64,000 nucleotides of DNA from positions 2,381,001-2,445,000 of the forward strand of contig NC_089433.1 in NCBI RefSeq assembly GCF_026210795.1. Direction: 5' to 3'. Of this stretch, positions 36,740 through 48,960 are shown piece after piece (positions within the stretch are counted from its first letter, which is position 1; the number at the start of each line of letters is the position of its first letter). Under the pieces are notes generated by a model, which searched no databases, had not been told where the DNA came from, and saw only the letters and a program-made list of their open reading frames with translations. Both the position numbers and the translations under genes were made by a program. Source of the stretch: Rhizophagus irregularis (Eukaryota > Glomeromycota > Glomeromycetes > Glomerales > Glomeraceae).

Positions 36740-37790
36740 TTAAACATATTTCAAAGTATGGTTTGAGCATTTTGGCTGAAGTAAATCTTATTCTTTTAAT
36801 TAAAAGTAGTTCAGTAAGTTTAAAGCTGTTAAGATATCAATCTTCATAAAAGTACAGTTAATATTTTTAGAATTATTTACATTTTTATATAATATAGTAG
36901 TATTAAGTTACAAATTTTTTTACCTTCAGAGCGTATTTTGAGATCTTTAGCCAAAGTAAATCAACTTCTTATATTAATTATAAGTTGTTCGGCAGGTTAA
37001 AATCTACTTGAATATTAATTTTCACAAGTTAATACTTGATAAGTTATTCACGATTTTTCACAACGATACTCATTTACGAATTTTATTTTTTTTCATTTTG
37101 TCACTTCAGAGCGTATTTTGAGCACTTTAGTCAAAGTAAATCGACTTCTTTTATTAATTGAAAGTTGTTCAGCAGGTCAAAATCAACTTGGATATTAATT
37201 TTACGAATGTACAGTTAATACTTGATGTGTTATTCACGATTTTCATAACGGTACTCATTCACAAATTTTATTTTTTTTATTTTGTCACTTCAGAGCGTAT
37301 TTTAAGCCCTTTATCCAAAGTAAACCAACTTCTTATATTAATTGAAAGTTGTTTAGCACGTCAAAATCTACTTGAATTTTAATTTTCACGAAGGTAAAGT
37401 TAATACTTGATGAGTTATTCACAGTTTTCACAACAGTACTCATTTACGAATTTTATTTTTTTTTCATTTTGTCACTTCAGAGCGTATTTTGAGCACTTTA
37501 GTCAAAGTAAATCGACTTCTTTTATTAATTGGAAGTTATTCAGCAGGTCAAAATCTACTTGGATATTAATTTTTACGAAGGTACAGTCAATACTTGATGT
37601 GTTATTCACGATTTTCACAATGGTACTCATTTACAAATTTTATTTTTCCGTTTTGTCACTTCAGAGCATATTTTGAGCACTTTAGCCAAAGTAAATTAAC
37701 TTCTTTTATTAATTGAAAATTGTTCAGCAGCTTATAATCTACTTGAATATTTATTTTAATGAAGTTACAGTTAATATTTGTAGAGTTATT
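36740..37790. repeat. ~183-bp tandem array, about six copies
   Basis: Units begin near CTTCAGAGCGTATTTTGAGC at about 36,927, 37,107, 37,290, 37,478 and 37,659, with an older degenerate copy near 36,750. Each unit includes AAAGTAAATCGACTTCTT and CAGGTCAAAATCTACTTG. Open frames at 37,158-37,676 come from this repeat. The array starts just beyond the Helitron-like 3' hairpin. Confidence 0.9.
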
Positions 37791-38319
37791 AATTTTTTAT
37801 AATTGTGCATATTTTATTGAATTACAAGTAAATTTATATTCTTAAATGTATTTTGTTTAAAATTTAATTATTTAAGATTAGTTTTTTATTTAATATTGCT
37901 TAATAAAATATTTTTTAAAATTTAATTCAATATTACAATATAATTTTTTGTAAAAATATATATTGCATAATGTATATACAATTTTTTTGTATAGTGAAAA
38001 AACTGAAAAATGTAGTTAAGAATTGGTAATACAGCTGTAAAAAGTCACAAATCAAACAAATATAGCTAAAATCAGCAGTCTGATTTGAATATCCAATTTA
38101 AAAATTGGCATATCCAATTTTTGTCAATTCGTGCTAAAAAATTGGCTACAAAAAGCTACAAATCAGACAAATATAGCCAAAAATCGGCTATCTGATTTTT
38201 TTGCCAATTTTCATTTATTTGACGTGTGATAGGATAAGTTTTTTTACACTTTAAAGCATCAAACAATACTAGTATCCACTAATATGTACTACTCAAAAGC
38301 TCACTGATGTAAAATCACA

Positions 38320-38684
38320 ATTATTAAAAAATTCAAGAATTTTTGTTAATACTGTTTAATTTTTAAGTTCAAAGTTTGATTGATAATACTAAATTCAAAA
38401 CTCAATTATAAATCATTTTTATAAATTAGTATTAAGATTTTAATTTAAAAATTAAGCAGTATCAAGAAAAATTCTCATGAATTTTTCTTAATACTGCTTA
38501 ATTCTAATTTAATTAATTTAGTATTAAGGTTTTAATTTAAAAATTAAGCAGTATCAAGGAAAATTCTCGCGAATTTTTCTTAATACTACTTAATTCTAAT
38601 TTAACTAATTTAGTAATAAGGCTTTAATTTAAAAATTAAGCAGTATCAAGGAAAATTCTTGCAAATTTTTTTTAATACTGCTTA
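38320..38684. repeat. ~100-bp hairpin tandem array, left part
   Basis: Units contain AATTAAGCAGTATCAAGGAA, a short loop around TCGCGA and TTCTTAATACTGCTTAATT, so each can fold into a long hairpin. The array is interrupted by the transposon at 38,685-43,042 and resumes at 43,043-43,145. Confidence 0.85.
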
Positions 38685-41600
38685 GGCCTGACCAATTAGA
38701 TTCTACGTTTTATATAACCCCCTCCCCCCATTTTTTCGTGATTAATACCTAATATTATACCATATATATGACCAATAATATTGCGAAATTTAATAGTCAT
38801 ATGATTCTTGATTTGCACATAAAAAAAAAATTATCTGCAGATTATCAGTTATCAAGTTGTCATATTTTGCTTTTTTTCACGTAAAGTATTCCTATAATAG
38901 AACTATTTCTTGTTATTCTTTAAATTTATATCTTGAAAAAACATGGCAAAATATTTCATAGCTGTATTTAGAAACTTTATAGCAAATAAACAACATGTTA
39001 TATCTTGTAGTAATAGTTACTGAAGGTATTAAATGTGTGCTACCTGAGCGAATAATCACAATCACAGAAGACGACCAGTTTTCAAAGTTGTATGAAATAT
39101 TTACTTGTGAACAATTTAATAATCAAAGTGTTGAAGTTTATGTTCACCAAAATAAGGTTGACAAATGGGTAGAAGTAAGTGACGGGTTAAATGGTGACCT
39201 TAAAATTTATGGAGGTTTTAGGATATAATCACGTAAAATTTTCACTTATAAAATCGCTAAGAAACATAGAACCACCTAGTTTTTCTGATGCATTTGACAT
39301 CATGATGAGAAATGCACGACAACCAAAACTTCCACAACTTTATACTGAACATACTCGACGTGATTTATTATACAATGAAATCATTGAACTTCTTCAGAAT
39401 AAAAAAGCTGGTTGGAGAGGAGGTATTCATCAAACTTTAGGGAAGGAATTTGTAAAGCATGTTGCAAATGTTCTTTAGTATATTGATCCACATTTAAAAT
39501 TATTACAATCTCGTTCATGCCACATGCCTGCGCTTTTTAAAGAATTGGCAACATATGCAAGTGATAATACAGATAGAAATACATACAACATTGCATATCA
39601 TACTAGTTATCACAAAAAAGAATCTATTTCGCATCAAAAGCTGGACCTTTTAATCAAATCATTAGAACTCTCTATAGGGCAACCTTGGGTGAATGATAGT
39701 GAATGGGATAATATTATTCCTGATATAATTGCCTTAGTAGATATGATGCGAAAATATAGTGAACATCTTGTAAAAAGTAATACATTAATGGCTGCGATTC
39801 ATCATAATGATGATTCAGCACGCAATTCAGCAAATAATTCCCATATGTTTCGTGTTTTTGGTTGTAAAGAAGATGATCTTAATGATCAATATCGAGAGTT
39901 AAATGATGCTATTTTACAGCATGGTTTCTATTAATATATGGATGTTTATTCTTATCTTCCTATAGATATTATGAAATGTTATCGATTTCTTAAAAATCTT
40001 CAATTGACTTGTTCAATTGGAATTTATAGGTAATGTAAACTATAATTATTAATGGATGCTTGTTTATTAATTAATACTAAGAGAAAAGTAATTTTTTTTT
40101 TTTAGATATGCACAAGGAAACTACCTTGGTACAATAACTTATATATGGAAAATACCAGAATCTGAAATAATTGATGAATTTCAAGATGAGATGCAAAAAG
40201 TTCATATGTTGGCTAAAATTCATGAAGGATTGCCTAAGTACTTCACACGGCAGATGAGAAAGAATGTTCTTGGCAAGGTATTGTTAAATTATCTTAATAT
40301 TTATTTATATTCAAAATATTTTTATTGTTTAAACATTAATTTTATTTGCATAGTATTCTTTGATAAAAAATGTTACTCCTGCTGTGTTGCGAATGCTATA
40401 TTTTGATCTTACTGGCAATGCAGCTGTTACATGCATCAAATACTATTAGCCGTAAAATTGAAGAAATATTACGCTTAATATTAGCACTTGAAGATCTATC
40501 GATAATATTTGACTTGCGAAATAATAATGGATTCAAGGGAAATAAATTTGATATATTTTGGAATGAATTAGACATGTATTTTAATGAGGTATATAATTTT
40601 TTGGATTGATAATAATATATTGTAAAAGTGAAATTATAAACTTCAATTATTTACATAGGAAACTCCAGCTGTAGATGACCGACGCCACGATACAACCATG
40701 CATATGCCTTTAGCAATTTCAATACGTGATCTTTGTGATATAATTTTGGCAAAACTGCATATTAAGAATGGCGAACCATTGCCAGCAGAAATTTATATAC
40801 CATCATATGAATGGATCCGATTACAGTTTTAGCCAACAAATTCTACAACAACAAAGGCTATACAATATACAGGAAGATATCAAGTTAAATTTAAAGTGCA
40901 AGGTAGACTTCTTCGCAAGAAAAGTGTGGATTCTCATTATTGTGCAGCACTTTTTCGCTATTTACGCGAATTTTTGATTCAATATCGGCAATGGGCTTGT
41001 TTTATATCAGCTGATGATAAGCACAAAGTCCCCATTGGCGAGAGTGTATCTGTTTCTACTGGAATGCGTAACCGTCGATCATTATCTACTCAAAATAATG
41101 ATCTGAATGCATCCGATCATGACTTTACCAAACTTTCTCTTACACCTTCGGTTATTTTTTTTGTTTCTATTCCAAGTGATATATCAGGTGGATTTTATAA
41201 TGGACAAGTCTTTGTATCCTTTAAAGACACTGTTTTTGAACCAAGCAGTGCTATTCGGCATGCAACTGAATTTCAAGATGCTATTCACAAAATATACACA
41301 CCCTAAACTTCGCCACCAATTTTATGCCTTTACACTAATGGTGGACCAGACCATAGGTGTACTTATGGTTCAGTTCAAATTGCTTTAATCAGTCTCTTTT
41401 TAAGTGGAAATTATGATATGTTAATTGCAGTACACACAGCTCCACATCACAGCTGGACAAATCCAGCAGAAAGAATAATGAGCATTTTAAATTTAGGACT
41501 TCAAAATGTGGCAATTATGCGAAACACAATGAGTGATGAATCTGAAGCACTTTTTGACAAAGCTGACACACTTGATGAAATTCGTGATAAAGCAAATAAA

Positions 41601-43042
41601 AATTCTAATTTAGAAATGGAGTTATGAGATTGCATTAAAGATGTTCAAAGCTTATTACATAGTCGTTCTGAAAGATTGGTTTTAAAAGATCAATATTTCA
41701 AATGTTATAATGCTGCAAGTGAATACGATATCAATGGCTTGTTTCAGGTATTAAGAAAACTTAGATTTTATTTAGTCAAATTAACTTACACATAATTCAT
41801 TCTAATATTCATACAGTCTATATCAAAAGTTGATCCTTTATTGACCCATAATGACACCACTGAAACCAGTGCTGTAGTAATGAATTGGTTAGCTTTATGG
41901 CTACTCATTGTCATGAACGTGCTTATTCTTTTCAGGTACAATATATGATAATTTTTCACAAACCATATACGATGTATCTGAGTAGCTAATTCACTTCTTA
42001 TTTTATAGATTAAAAAGTGTCAGGATGTATCATGTAATATTTGCACACCAATACGCCTTCCACAAACTGTCTTTGACAGTTTACATTTTTTACCTGATCC
42101 AGTTCCAGCACTAGGTACTGTATATTTACAATTATGAATTGTCTGCATTGATAATTTTTATCTACAACTGATTATAAAAATATTATAGACAATCCGGATC
42201 ATTATACTTCATTTCAAGCCGTCTATGGGAAACAAACTAGTGAAGAATTCCGCCCATCACTGCAACTTAATCAAGCCAATGCTGAGCCAGTACCAAAAAG
42301 TGTATTTGCTAGTGGAAAAATTCGTGATTATATCATGTGTTGTGATTGTGGAAAACGGCGTTGTGTCTATAGTGATAAAGCTTTGAGTCAAGATGAAATA
42401 CAGGATTTTAAGTAATCTCTGGACACGTATGATTATTCTTGTAGTGCACCTCTCTTTCCTGACGATCATTATTTAGCAGAATTATTATTTGTCCGTGTAA
42501 AAATATCTTGTGATACTCCTATGGAAATCCTTTACTATTCTAGCCGAAAATCAGGAAACTCCAATATATGCTACCATTGTGATACAGATAGTGATTTCGT
42601 TGATCCTCCTGATAGTATAAGAACCAAATATAAGATAATATATCCATTATGCCAAAGGTGCCAGGACAAAGGCAAAGAATTTAACGCTCGTATGGAAGTT
42701 AAGGTGAACGGCAGTAATTCGAAGTGAAGAAAAACAAGGTAGATTTAATCTTTCTCTAATAATTAGTATTATGTAATGCTTAATATCGTTTAATAGTTAG
42801 TATTAATAATTATATTTGAAAGAATATTAGTTTTATAAATAATAATAAAATTTTATAAGTAAATGCATTGTAATAAAAATTGACATGTAACAATATAAAT
42901 TATTGTTTTTATTTGAATTTATATATCATAGTAAATAAATAAATTCATTTTACATATTTTTCTTATTTGTATTTTTTTTATCCCCTCCCTCTACATTTGT
43001 TCTCATATGTTATGTAAAACGCATAATCAAATTGGTCAGGCT
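38685..43042 (+). mobile_element. 4.36-kb DNA transposon, TTA duplication, unplaced DDE family
   Basis: The left end GGCCTGACCAATTAGATT and the inverted right end AGCCTGACCAATTTGATT match through about 40 bases (GTTTTAYATAA follows). TTA flanks both sides (38,682-38,684 and 43,043-43,045). Deleting the element plus one TTA restores exactly the CTGCTTAATTCTAATTTAA unit of the surrounding hairpin array, which proves the borders. It carries one long decayed multi-exon gene. I cannot match the combination of ends, duplication and protein to a named superfamily from memory. Confidence 0.88.
38995..42727 (+). pseudogene. DDE-type transposase of the 38.7-43.0 kb element, broken
   Basis: The protein reads in several exons. 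The N-terminus may be ubiquitin-like in fold (residues after MLYLVVIVTEGIKCVLPERI). A helical middle follows (LYTEHTRRDLLYNEIIELLQ; DMMRKYSEHLVKSNTLMAAI; LPKYFTRQMRKNVLGK). The presumed catalytic core has CAALFRYLREF, FISADDKHKVPIGES (first Asp, about 41,005), TNGGPDHRCTYGSVQIALIS (second Asp, about 41,350), then TAPHHSWTNPAERIMSILNL (Glu, about 41,470), a DD39E spacing between the last two. The C-terminus has a zinc-like MCCDCGKRRCVYSDK (about 42,335) and a CYHCDTDS...CQRCQ pair (about 42,570-42,660). Similar uncharacterised proteins occur, as I recall, in Rhizophagus and in corals and other invertebrates. Stops fall at about 39,476, 39,932, 40,830, 41,304, 41,625 and 42,413, with a frameshift near 39,190. 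Confidence 0.75.
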
Positions 43043-43045
43043 TTA

Positions 43046-43145
43046 ATTCTAATTTAACTAATTTAGTAGTATTAAGGCTTTAATTTAAAAATTAAGCAGT
43101 ATCAAGAAAAATTCTTGCGAATTTTTCTTAATACTGCTTATATTC
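43046..43145. repeat. hairpin array, right part
   Basis: One further unit of the array listed at 38,320-38,684, separated from it by the inserted transposon. Confidence 0.85.
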
Positions 43146-43900
43146 GTTAATTCATGGAATTAGCCAAAATTAAGATTTTTATAAAGATTTGCATATTTTA
43201 ACAAGAATTATATTTCACAAGCTTAAATTATATGTGTTATATAATCAGATGATCTAAATCTATCAAAAAATAAAAAAAAATTTTTTTAATGTTTATTCAA
43301 AAATAACAATAGCAACTACTTTCTTTTTCAATTACTTTTCAATTACTTATCAATCAGATTTTTGTTAGATGACTTAGAAAAGTTTATAGGCATATATAGC
43401 AGGTTTTTTTTAATCAGTAAGTAAGAAAACAAATATTAATAATTTATATTAATAAGAAAAATCTTTTTTCATTTATTTTTAACCTTAGTTTCTTCTTTTT
43501 TTAGTAAAAATATATACAAAATAAAAATGTGAGTTATGCTTTAGAGTTTTAAGATGTTTTTTTTTGTTTTTTACTATACTGATTTTATTCTACTTGTTAA
43601 TTACTTTTTAAAATTGATTTTATTAATTTATTCAATTTAAAACAGAAATAGCAAATAAAACCTTGTTAAGTAAAGTAAAAAGAGCTCAATAATACCTGTA
43701 AAGATCATCTTTTGTAAGAATTATAATTTTGTGTCAGAGTTTTATTTAATTAACAAAATCGTTAATATCTTGGCGTACATGCATGCTAAACACATATATT
43801 TATATTCATATGAAAGCCCAGAACCTAAACTATCTGAACAAAAAAAGATCATTCAAATTGAATTACTAGATGTGAAGATGTTAACAATCAAAGTCAAAAG
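43146..43900. other. AT-rich, no gene seen
   Basis: Homopolymer-rich DNA downstream of the proposed acidic gene. No paired ends, arrays or convincing frames were identified. Confidence 0.5.
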
Positions 43901-44496
43901 TTAAAAATAAATATATTGAACATAATTATTCAGCAACATGTGATTCAATTCATGTGATATTTGGTTTATAGATAGCTCTTGATTACCTCTTTCTAATGAA
44001 TATAAATTCATTCGTCTAGTACACATACACGTTAAATTATTCAATATTTTGTTATGACAATTATTATTATACAGTATATAATACCTATTTCAAGCCTAAA
44101 TGTTATATTATCATCAAATTCTGTACTCTCACTATCTGTACTTTCCACACTCGACAAGATGCTTTCGCCCTCAACCTCTGTACTCTCACTATCTGTACTT
44201 TCCACATTTAATAAGTCATTTTCGCCCTCAACCTCTTCAAAGGCGTCTTCTAAATGAAAAAAAATTTTAATAACTTTTAATGAGAAAACACACATTATAT
44301 TCATATAATTATTGTATACAATACCTACTTTAAGCCCAAACACTACCTTATTATCAAAATCTACTATATTTTCACTGTCCGTACTTGCTTTGTTCGCAAT
44401 CTCTTCAAATTCCTTCTGTAAGGAGTTAACGTCAGCAATCTCCTTCTCTTCTAAAGAATATATTATTAAAAAAGAACGTTTAGGGCTTTTGTTCAT
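43901..44496 (-). CDS. small acidic repeat protein, three-exon model
   Basis: I do not recognise this protein. Exons 44,496-44,325, 44,249-44,085 and 43,992-43,901 join in phase at GT-AG introns and end at a stop, giving 142 residues. Both introns begin GTATT after the same word (FGLKV-G and FRLEI-G). Exon 2 contains a tandem repeat: VESTDSESTEVEGE and then VESTDSESTEFDD. The protein is strongly acidic and Ser/Thr/Glu-rich. The N-terminus (MNKSPKRSFLIIYSLEEKE) is not a signal peptide. The clean phase agreement through three exons supports a real gene, but there is no recognised domain and the surrounding DNA is repeat-rich. A degenerate open frame is the alternative. Confidence 0.42.
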
Positions 44497-45049
44497 TATA
44501 AATTTGTGCTATGTGTTGATTTTATTTGGTTTAAATCAGAGAACGACCCTTTTTTGTCATTATAACTGTGACGTGTTATTTTATTTAGTCCAATAAATTA
44601 GAGAGAGCACGTGAAAACTTTCTTTAAAAATCATACGTACATATGTCACATGATCGTATGCAATCAAATTTTATATCAAAATTTTAGTCGATCACTGATC
44701 AATTTTTGAATTTTAAATTTTCTATTAAAATTGAATGTGGTGACGGTCACCACTGGTGATCTTTAGCAAAACCCTAAAATATATTAATAAAAAAATTTTT
44801 TTTAAAAAAAATTACATTTAATTCATATTATGATAATTTGGATTGGCATTATCATAATACATAGAGTCAGTCCAAATTATTATAAATTTTGACCAATATA
44901 TTTTATTTTAAATTTGGGTTAATTATATAAAAATCATGCAATTTTAAATGCTTATAACTTTTTATATAAATCTTCTTTTAAAAATTTGACTAGTAATTTG
45001 ATAGAGTTTACTTTAAAAAATAAAGTTACCAGTTTATTTTTTCTTAATT
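44497..45049. other. intergenic with small hairpin
   Basis: A hairpin at about 44,829-44,887 pairs TTATGATAATTTGGA with TCCAAATTATTATAA. The remainder is AT-rich and gene-free. Confidence 0.45.
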
Positions 45050-45545
45050 AAAAAAAATATTTTTTTTTTGATTTTTTAATTATAAAAATGGCAAGTTTGA
45101 TGTTTTTAATTAAAAAAAATATTTTTTTTTGATTTTTTAATTACAAAAATGGCAAGTTTGACGTTTAATTAAAAAAATTAATTTTTTTTGATTTTTTAAT
45201 TACAAAAATGGCAAGTTTGACGTTTTTAATTAAAAAAATTAATTTTTTTGATTTTTTAATTACAAAAATGGCAAGTTTGACGTTTTTAATTAAAAAAATT
45301 ATTTTTTTTTGATTTTTTAATTACAAAAACGGCAAGTTTGACATTTTTAATTAAAAAAATTAAATTTTTTGATTTTTTAATTACAAAAACGGCAAGTTTG
45401 ACATTTTTAATTAAAAAAATTAAATTTTTTGATTTTTTAATTACAAAAACGGCAAGTTTGACATTTTTAATTAAAAAAATTAAATTTTTTGATTTTTTAA
45501 TTACAAAAACGTCAAGTTTGACATTTTTAATTAAAAAAATTAATT
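45050..45545. repeat. 60-bp tandem array, eight copies
   Basis: Units of TTTTTTGATTTTTTAATTAC, AAAAACGGCAAGTTTGAC and ATTTTTAATTAAAAAAATTA follow each other every 60 bases. The 70-codon open frame over it (TFLIKKIKFFDFLITKTASL repeated) is a repeat artefact. A further piece of the array lies at 46,047-46,090, beyond an inserted MITE. Confidence 0.93.
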
Positions 45546-46046
45546 CGTGATCCGCCAGTGAACCATAAAATTTGACTATTAAAAGGTGGTGATAAGTTCA
45601 TATATATTTTTATCAATAATTTAGAATCTGCGATTCCGGAGAAAAAATATGGGATAACTCACCTTCTATTGGTCATAGAGACATAAAATTATTACCATTA
45701 GATGCGTTTCAATGAGACGAATCCAATGAACCAAATTTTATTTTCCTACGACCACTAGATGATGAGTTATCTTTAAAATTTTTAAAATACTAAATTTTTT
45801 TTTTTCAAATTCAAATTTTCAGCTCTTATGAAAGTGTCTTTTGGTGCTTAAAATTTTTACCGGTCTTTTATTATTAAAACAGCCAAATGGCATATTTTTA
45901 TGGCTATAATATTAGTTTTTATATTATATTTTAGTAATTTGTACCTTACATTGCCAGAACTGTAGATTTCGCGCTATTAGTAAATATATATATAACTTTT
46001 TACCAGAATTTAATAGCCAAGTTTTATGGTTCACTGGCGGATCATG
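45546..46046. mobile_element. MITE with 8-bp duplication inserted in the 60-bp array
   Basis: A 501-bp element with ends CGTGATCCGCCAGTGAACC (left) and, inverted, CATGATCCGCCAGTGAACC, followed on both sides by ATAAAA(C/T)TTG(G/A)CTATTAAA. The direct repeat AATTAATT lies at 45,538-45,545 and 46,047-46,054. Excision would restore the array unit. Superfamily uncertain (hAT or P by duplication length). Non-coding. Confidence 0.88.
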
Positions 46047-46090
46047 AATTAATTTTTTTGATTTTTTAATTACAAAAACGTCAAGTTTTT

Positions 46091-47099
46091 TTAAAAAGTT
46101 AAAAGATTTTTAAGTGTTACATTTTTATTGTCAAATATAGATTTCTGGCATTATATCAATTTCTAAAGCTTTAAAGAAATTTATTTCAAATATCTAATTA
46201 TTTTAAATTTAAAAATATAAGAAACAAAAAAAACTCAAAATTAAAAAAATTAAAATAGAATTAAGTAAAATGAAAAATGGAAAATTATTTATTTTATAAA
46301 AAATCCAGTAAAGAAATAAAAAGTATATTTTATAAATTTATAAATTTAGAATATTTGAAATGATTTTCTTTTTATTTAAAAAGTTAAATATTATGAAATG
46401 GAATTTACAAATTAGGAATAAGGTAATATTAATTCTTTTTTTCTGTTTTATTTTTCTATTTTAAATGTATTATAATAATAAAATTTTATTGATAATTTAA
46501 AACCAATTTTTCCTATTGGTTAATAAATAAAATGTAATCACTTAGTAATAAAAAAATTTTCACTTTAGACTTTATAATGGTGAATTACATCTGGATTAAT
46601 CTTATATAATGAATGGTAATGTTATGAATTTATATAATCTGTATTATATACAATTTAATAATAAAGCTTTTCATAAATTGCAAAGAAAAAAATTCCCTTA
46701 TATAATAGAGAGTAATTAATAACCCAACTTTCAAAAATTATTTTAGGAATTATACCATTTAAATTACCAATAATATTATTTAATCTAAATATATATATAA
46801 AGCTATAAATCAAACAAAAATAATTTTTATAGATAAAATATTATTTAAATAAAATAAATTATATTAATGCCATAGATTTTTCAATACAAGTGTTTTGGAC
46901 ATAATAGAAAAAAAAACGAATTTTTATATCACACAAGAAACTATAGTAGATAAATTTTACCGGAATTAAGTCTTAATTTAAGCTAGTATATCTGTCGAAA
47001 TTTGATTCGTCAAGGGATCATTTTAGTATCCAATACCGAACTAAAAAATATTTAATAATTATATTTTAAGCACAAATAAATAATTAACTTTTAAACATC
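46091..47099. other. AT-rich intergenic, promoter side of SPF30
   Basis: No gene or paired repeat recognised. Confidence 0.5.
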
Positions 47100-47890
47100 A
47101 TGAACGCTGAAGAACTTGCACAATACCAATATCAGCTTGACCAAGTTAATCTTGCTTTAAAAAGTGAACCTGAAAATTCCGAACTTTTGAAACTTAAAAC
47201 GGATCTGACAGAATTAATTAATCTTACGAATACCATTATTGATCAAGAGGTAACACTTTCACCTTCTAAAAGGTCAGCTTCTTCGATTTCACCTAGAACA
47301 AATTCAACGCCGACTACACCGACTTCATTTTCGATACCAACTTTTACAAAACCACTTCAAGTTGGAGATTCTTGTCTAGCGCGGTGGTCTGGTGATGGAC
47401 AGTTTTACCAAGCTCAAATAACAGCTATTGGTGGTGGTGATCAAGTTTTTTCAGTTGTTTTTAAAGGTTATAATAATGTTGAACTTGTTGACGTTCAAGA
47501 TATTAAACCTCTAGAAAAAAATAAAAAGAAAGGTTTGAATGATAAAAAGGATAAAGATAAAAAAAAGAAGAGCGGTGAAGGACAAAAGAAAATTAATGAA
47601 CAAAACTTGAAACAAAAGTCTTGGCTTGCCTTTGCGAGCGGTTCAGCTATGGCTCCTGGTAGGAAAACAACGAAAACAAAAAGGCTGGTACAGCCGCCGA
47701 TAAACAAGAAGAGTATCTTTGCTACTCCAGAAAATCCGGAAGGCAAAGGTAAGTTAAATCGAAGTTTTATGAATTACACCAATTTTCTGGTTACTAATGA
47801 ATAATATCTTTTTTAGTCGGCGTGGTCGGTAGCGGTAAACCAATGACACAATTCCAGCAACGCGGTAAACATATCTTTGACCGTGATTAA
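47100..47890 (+). CDS. Tudor-domain splicing factor SPF30/SMNDC1
   Basis: This is a nuclear factor that binds symmetrically dimethylated arginine tails of Sm proteins and helps the tri-snRNP join the spliceosome. Exon 1 (47,100-47,748) and exon 2 (47,817-47,890) join in phase at a GTAAGT...TTTAG intron, giving 240 residues, close to the ~238 of animal SPF30. The N-terminus (ELAQYQYQLDQVNLALKSEP) is the expected helical coiled segment. A Ser/Thr/Pro linker carries the reader to the single Tudor domain at about residues 85-135: VGDSCLARWSGDGQFYQAQI ... FKGYNNVELVDVQDIKPL, with the aromatic-cage positions (W, Y, F, Y) and the Asn present. A Lys-rich stretch follows, and the conserved C-terminal QQRGKHIFDRD lies in exon 2. 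It converges on the Hpc2 gene. Confidence 0.94.
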
Positions 47891-48960
47891 TTGAAAGGAT
47901 ATGAATATATTTTTTTTTTAATTTTTTTTTTGTTATATATATACTTTTTTATATATCTTTTTTTCTTAAAAAATGGTTCTTTACTAGACCAATGCGAAAA
48001 CATTATGAAATATATTGAAGTTGGATGGTACTACTATTATAGGGCAGTAAGGACATTTTGTTTGCTCTTTCATTTTCATTCATTTGTTAAGAACATATGA
48101 TTTATACAAATTTGCATCATTCAATATATTTTACCCATAAGCGAGATAATTGGGAATATGGGAATATTATATGTATACGTATATATATGTATATATATAA
48201 TAAACAAAATCTAATCTATTGATTGAGTTTTACCAAGGTAATAAAATCAATAAAAAAAATATTGTAATAAATGGCTTTGAAAATATTTATTTTTTTTTTT
48301 CAAAAAAAAAAAAATTATGTAAATGAATAGTTTAGAAGATCAAATTAGTTTTAAATAGCATCATTTATAAGCGTTAAACATTTTTTATTATACGCGTTGA
48401 ATGTGCCTTCCCAACATTCTCAACCCGCTCCTCAAAATCCTTTTTTCTGGACCTCCAGCATCACAGGTTTGAAATTTTTACGACTTTATATGATAATACA
48501 AATTTTATAATACTTCAAAAAGAATTTATTAAACAATTAACGGTAGTAACCATAAAAATATATTTTATATATTTCATTTAGAAAATAATAAGGGTTAGGG
48601 CAATTTCTCTACATATTTATAAATTAATTATAATTTGACAATTTGTCTCATCATCCAGACTTTATTTTTTTCGGATTCCTAATAGTAATTTAAATACATT
48701 TCGCAATTGTACCTTAAGATCAAAGTATCACGTGACAATAATAGTATTTATTTTCTCGTCGACGCTTTTTTTCTTCATTCGTCTTTTGTGAGCTAAATAG
48801 CTTAATCCATATATTAAATTTCGGAAAACTTAGTACAGCGGAAGGGTAGCTCAAAAGAATTTGAACAGCCATAAATAAACAAATTGCTGCAAAATATCAT
48901 TGGTGAAACGAGCTTTTAAGGTTTGTGTAACGACTCTAGTTTATTGTAATTTAATTGCTT
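47891..48960. other. intergenic between converging SPF30 and HPC2 genes
   Basis: Mostly AT-rich 3' flanks with TA and T runs. At about 48,398-48,473 a higher-GC stretch reads NVPSQHSQPAPQNPFFWTSS on the plus strand and ends at a possible donor (CACAG-GTTTG). It looks like an isolated exon fragment of an unrecognised gene. Confidence 0.4.

Noticed and set aside
45338-45550. 70-codon frame TFLIKKIKFFDFLITK repeated
   Set aside because: Product of the 60-bp array.
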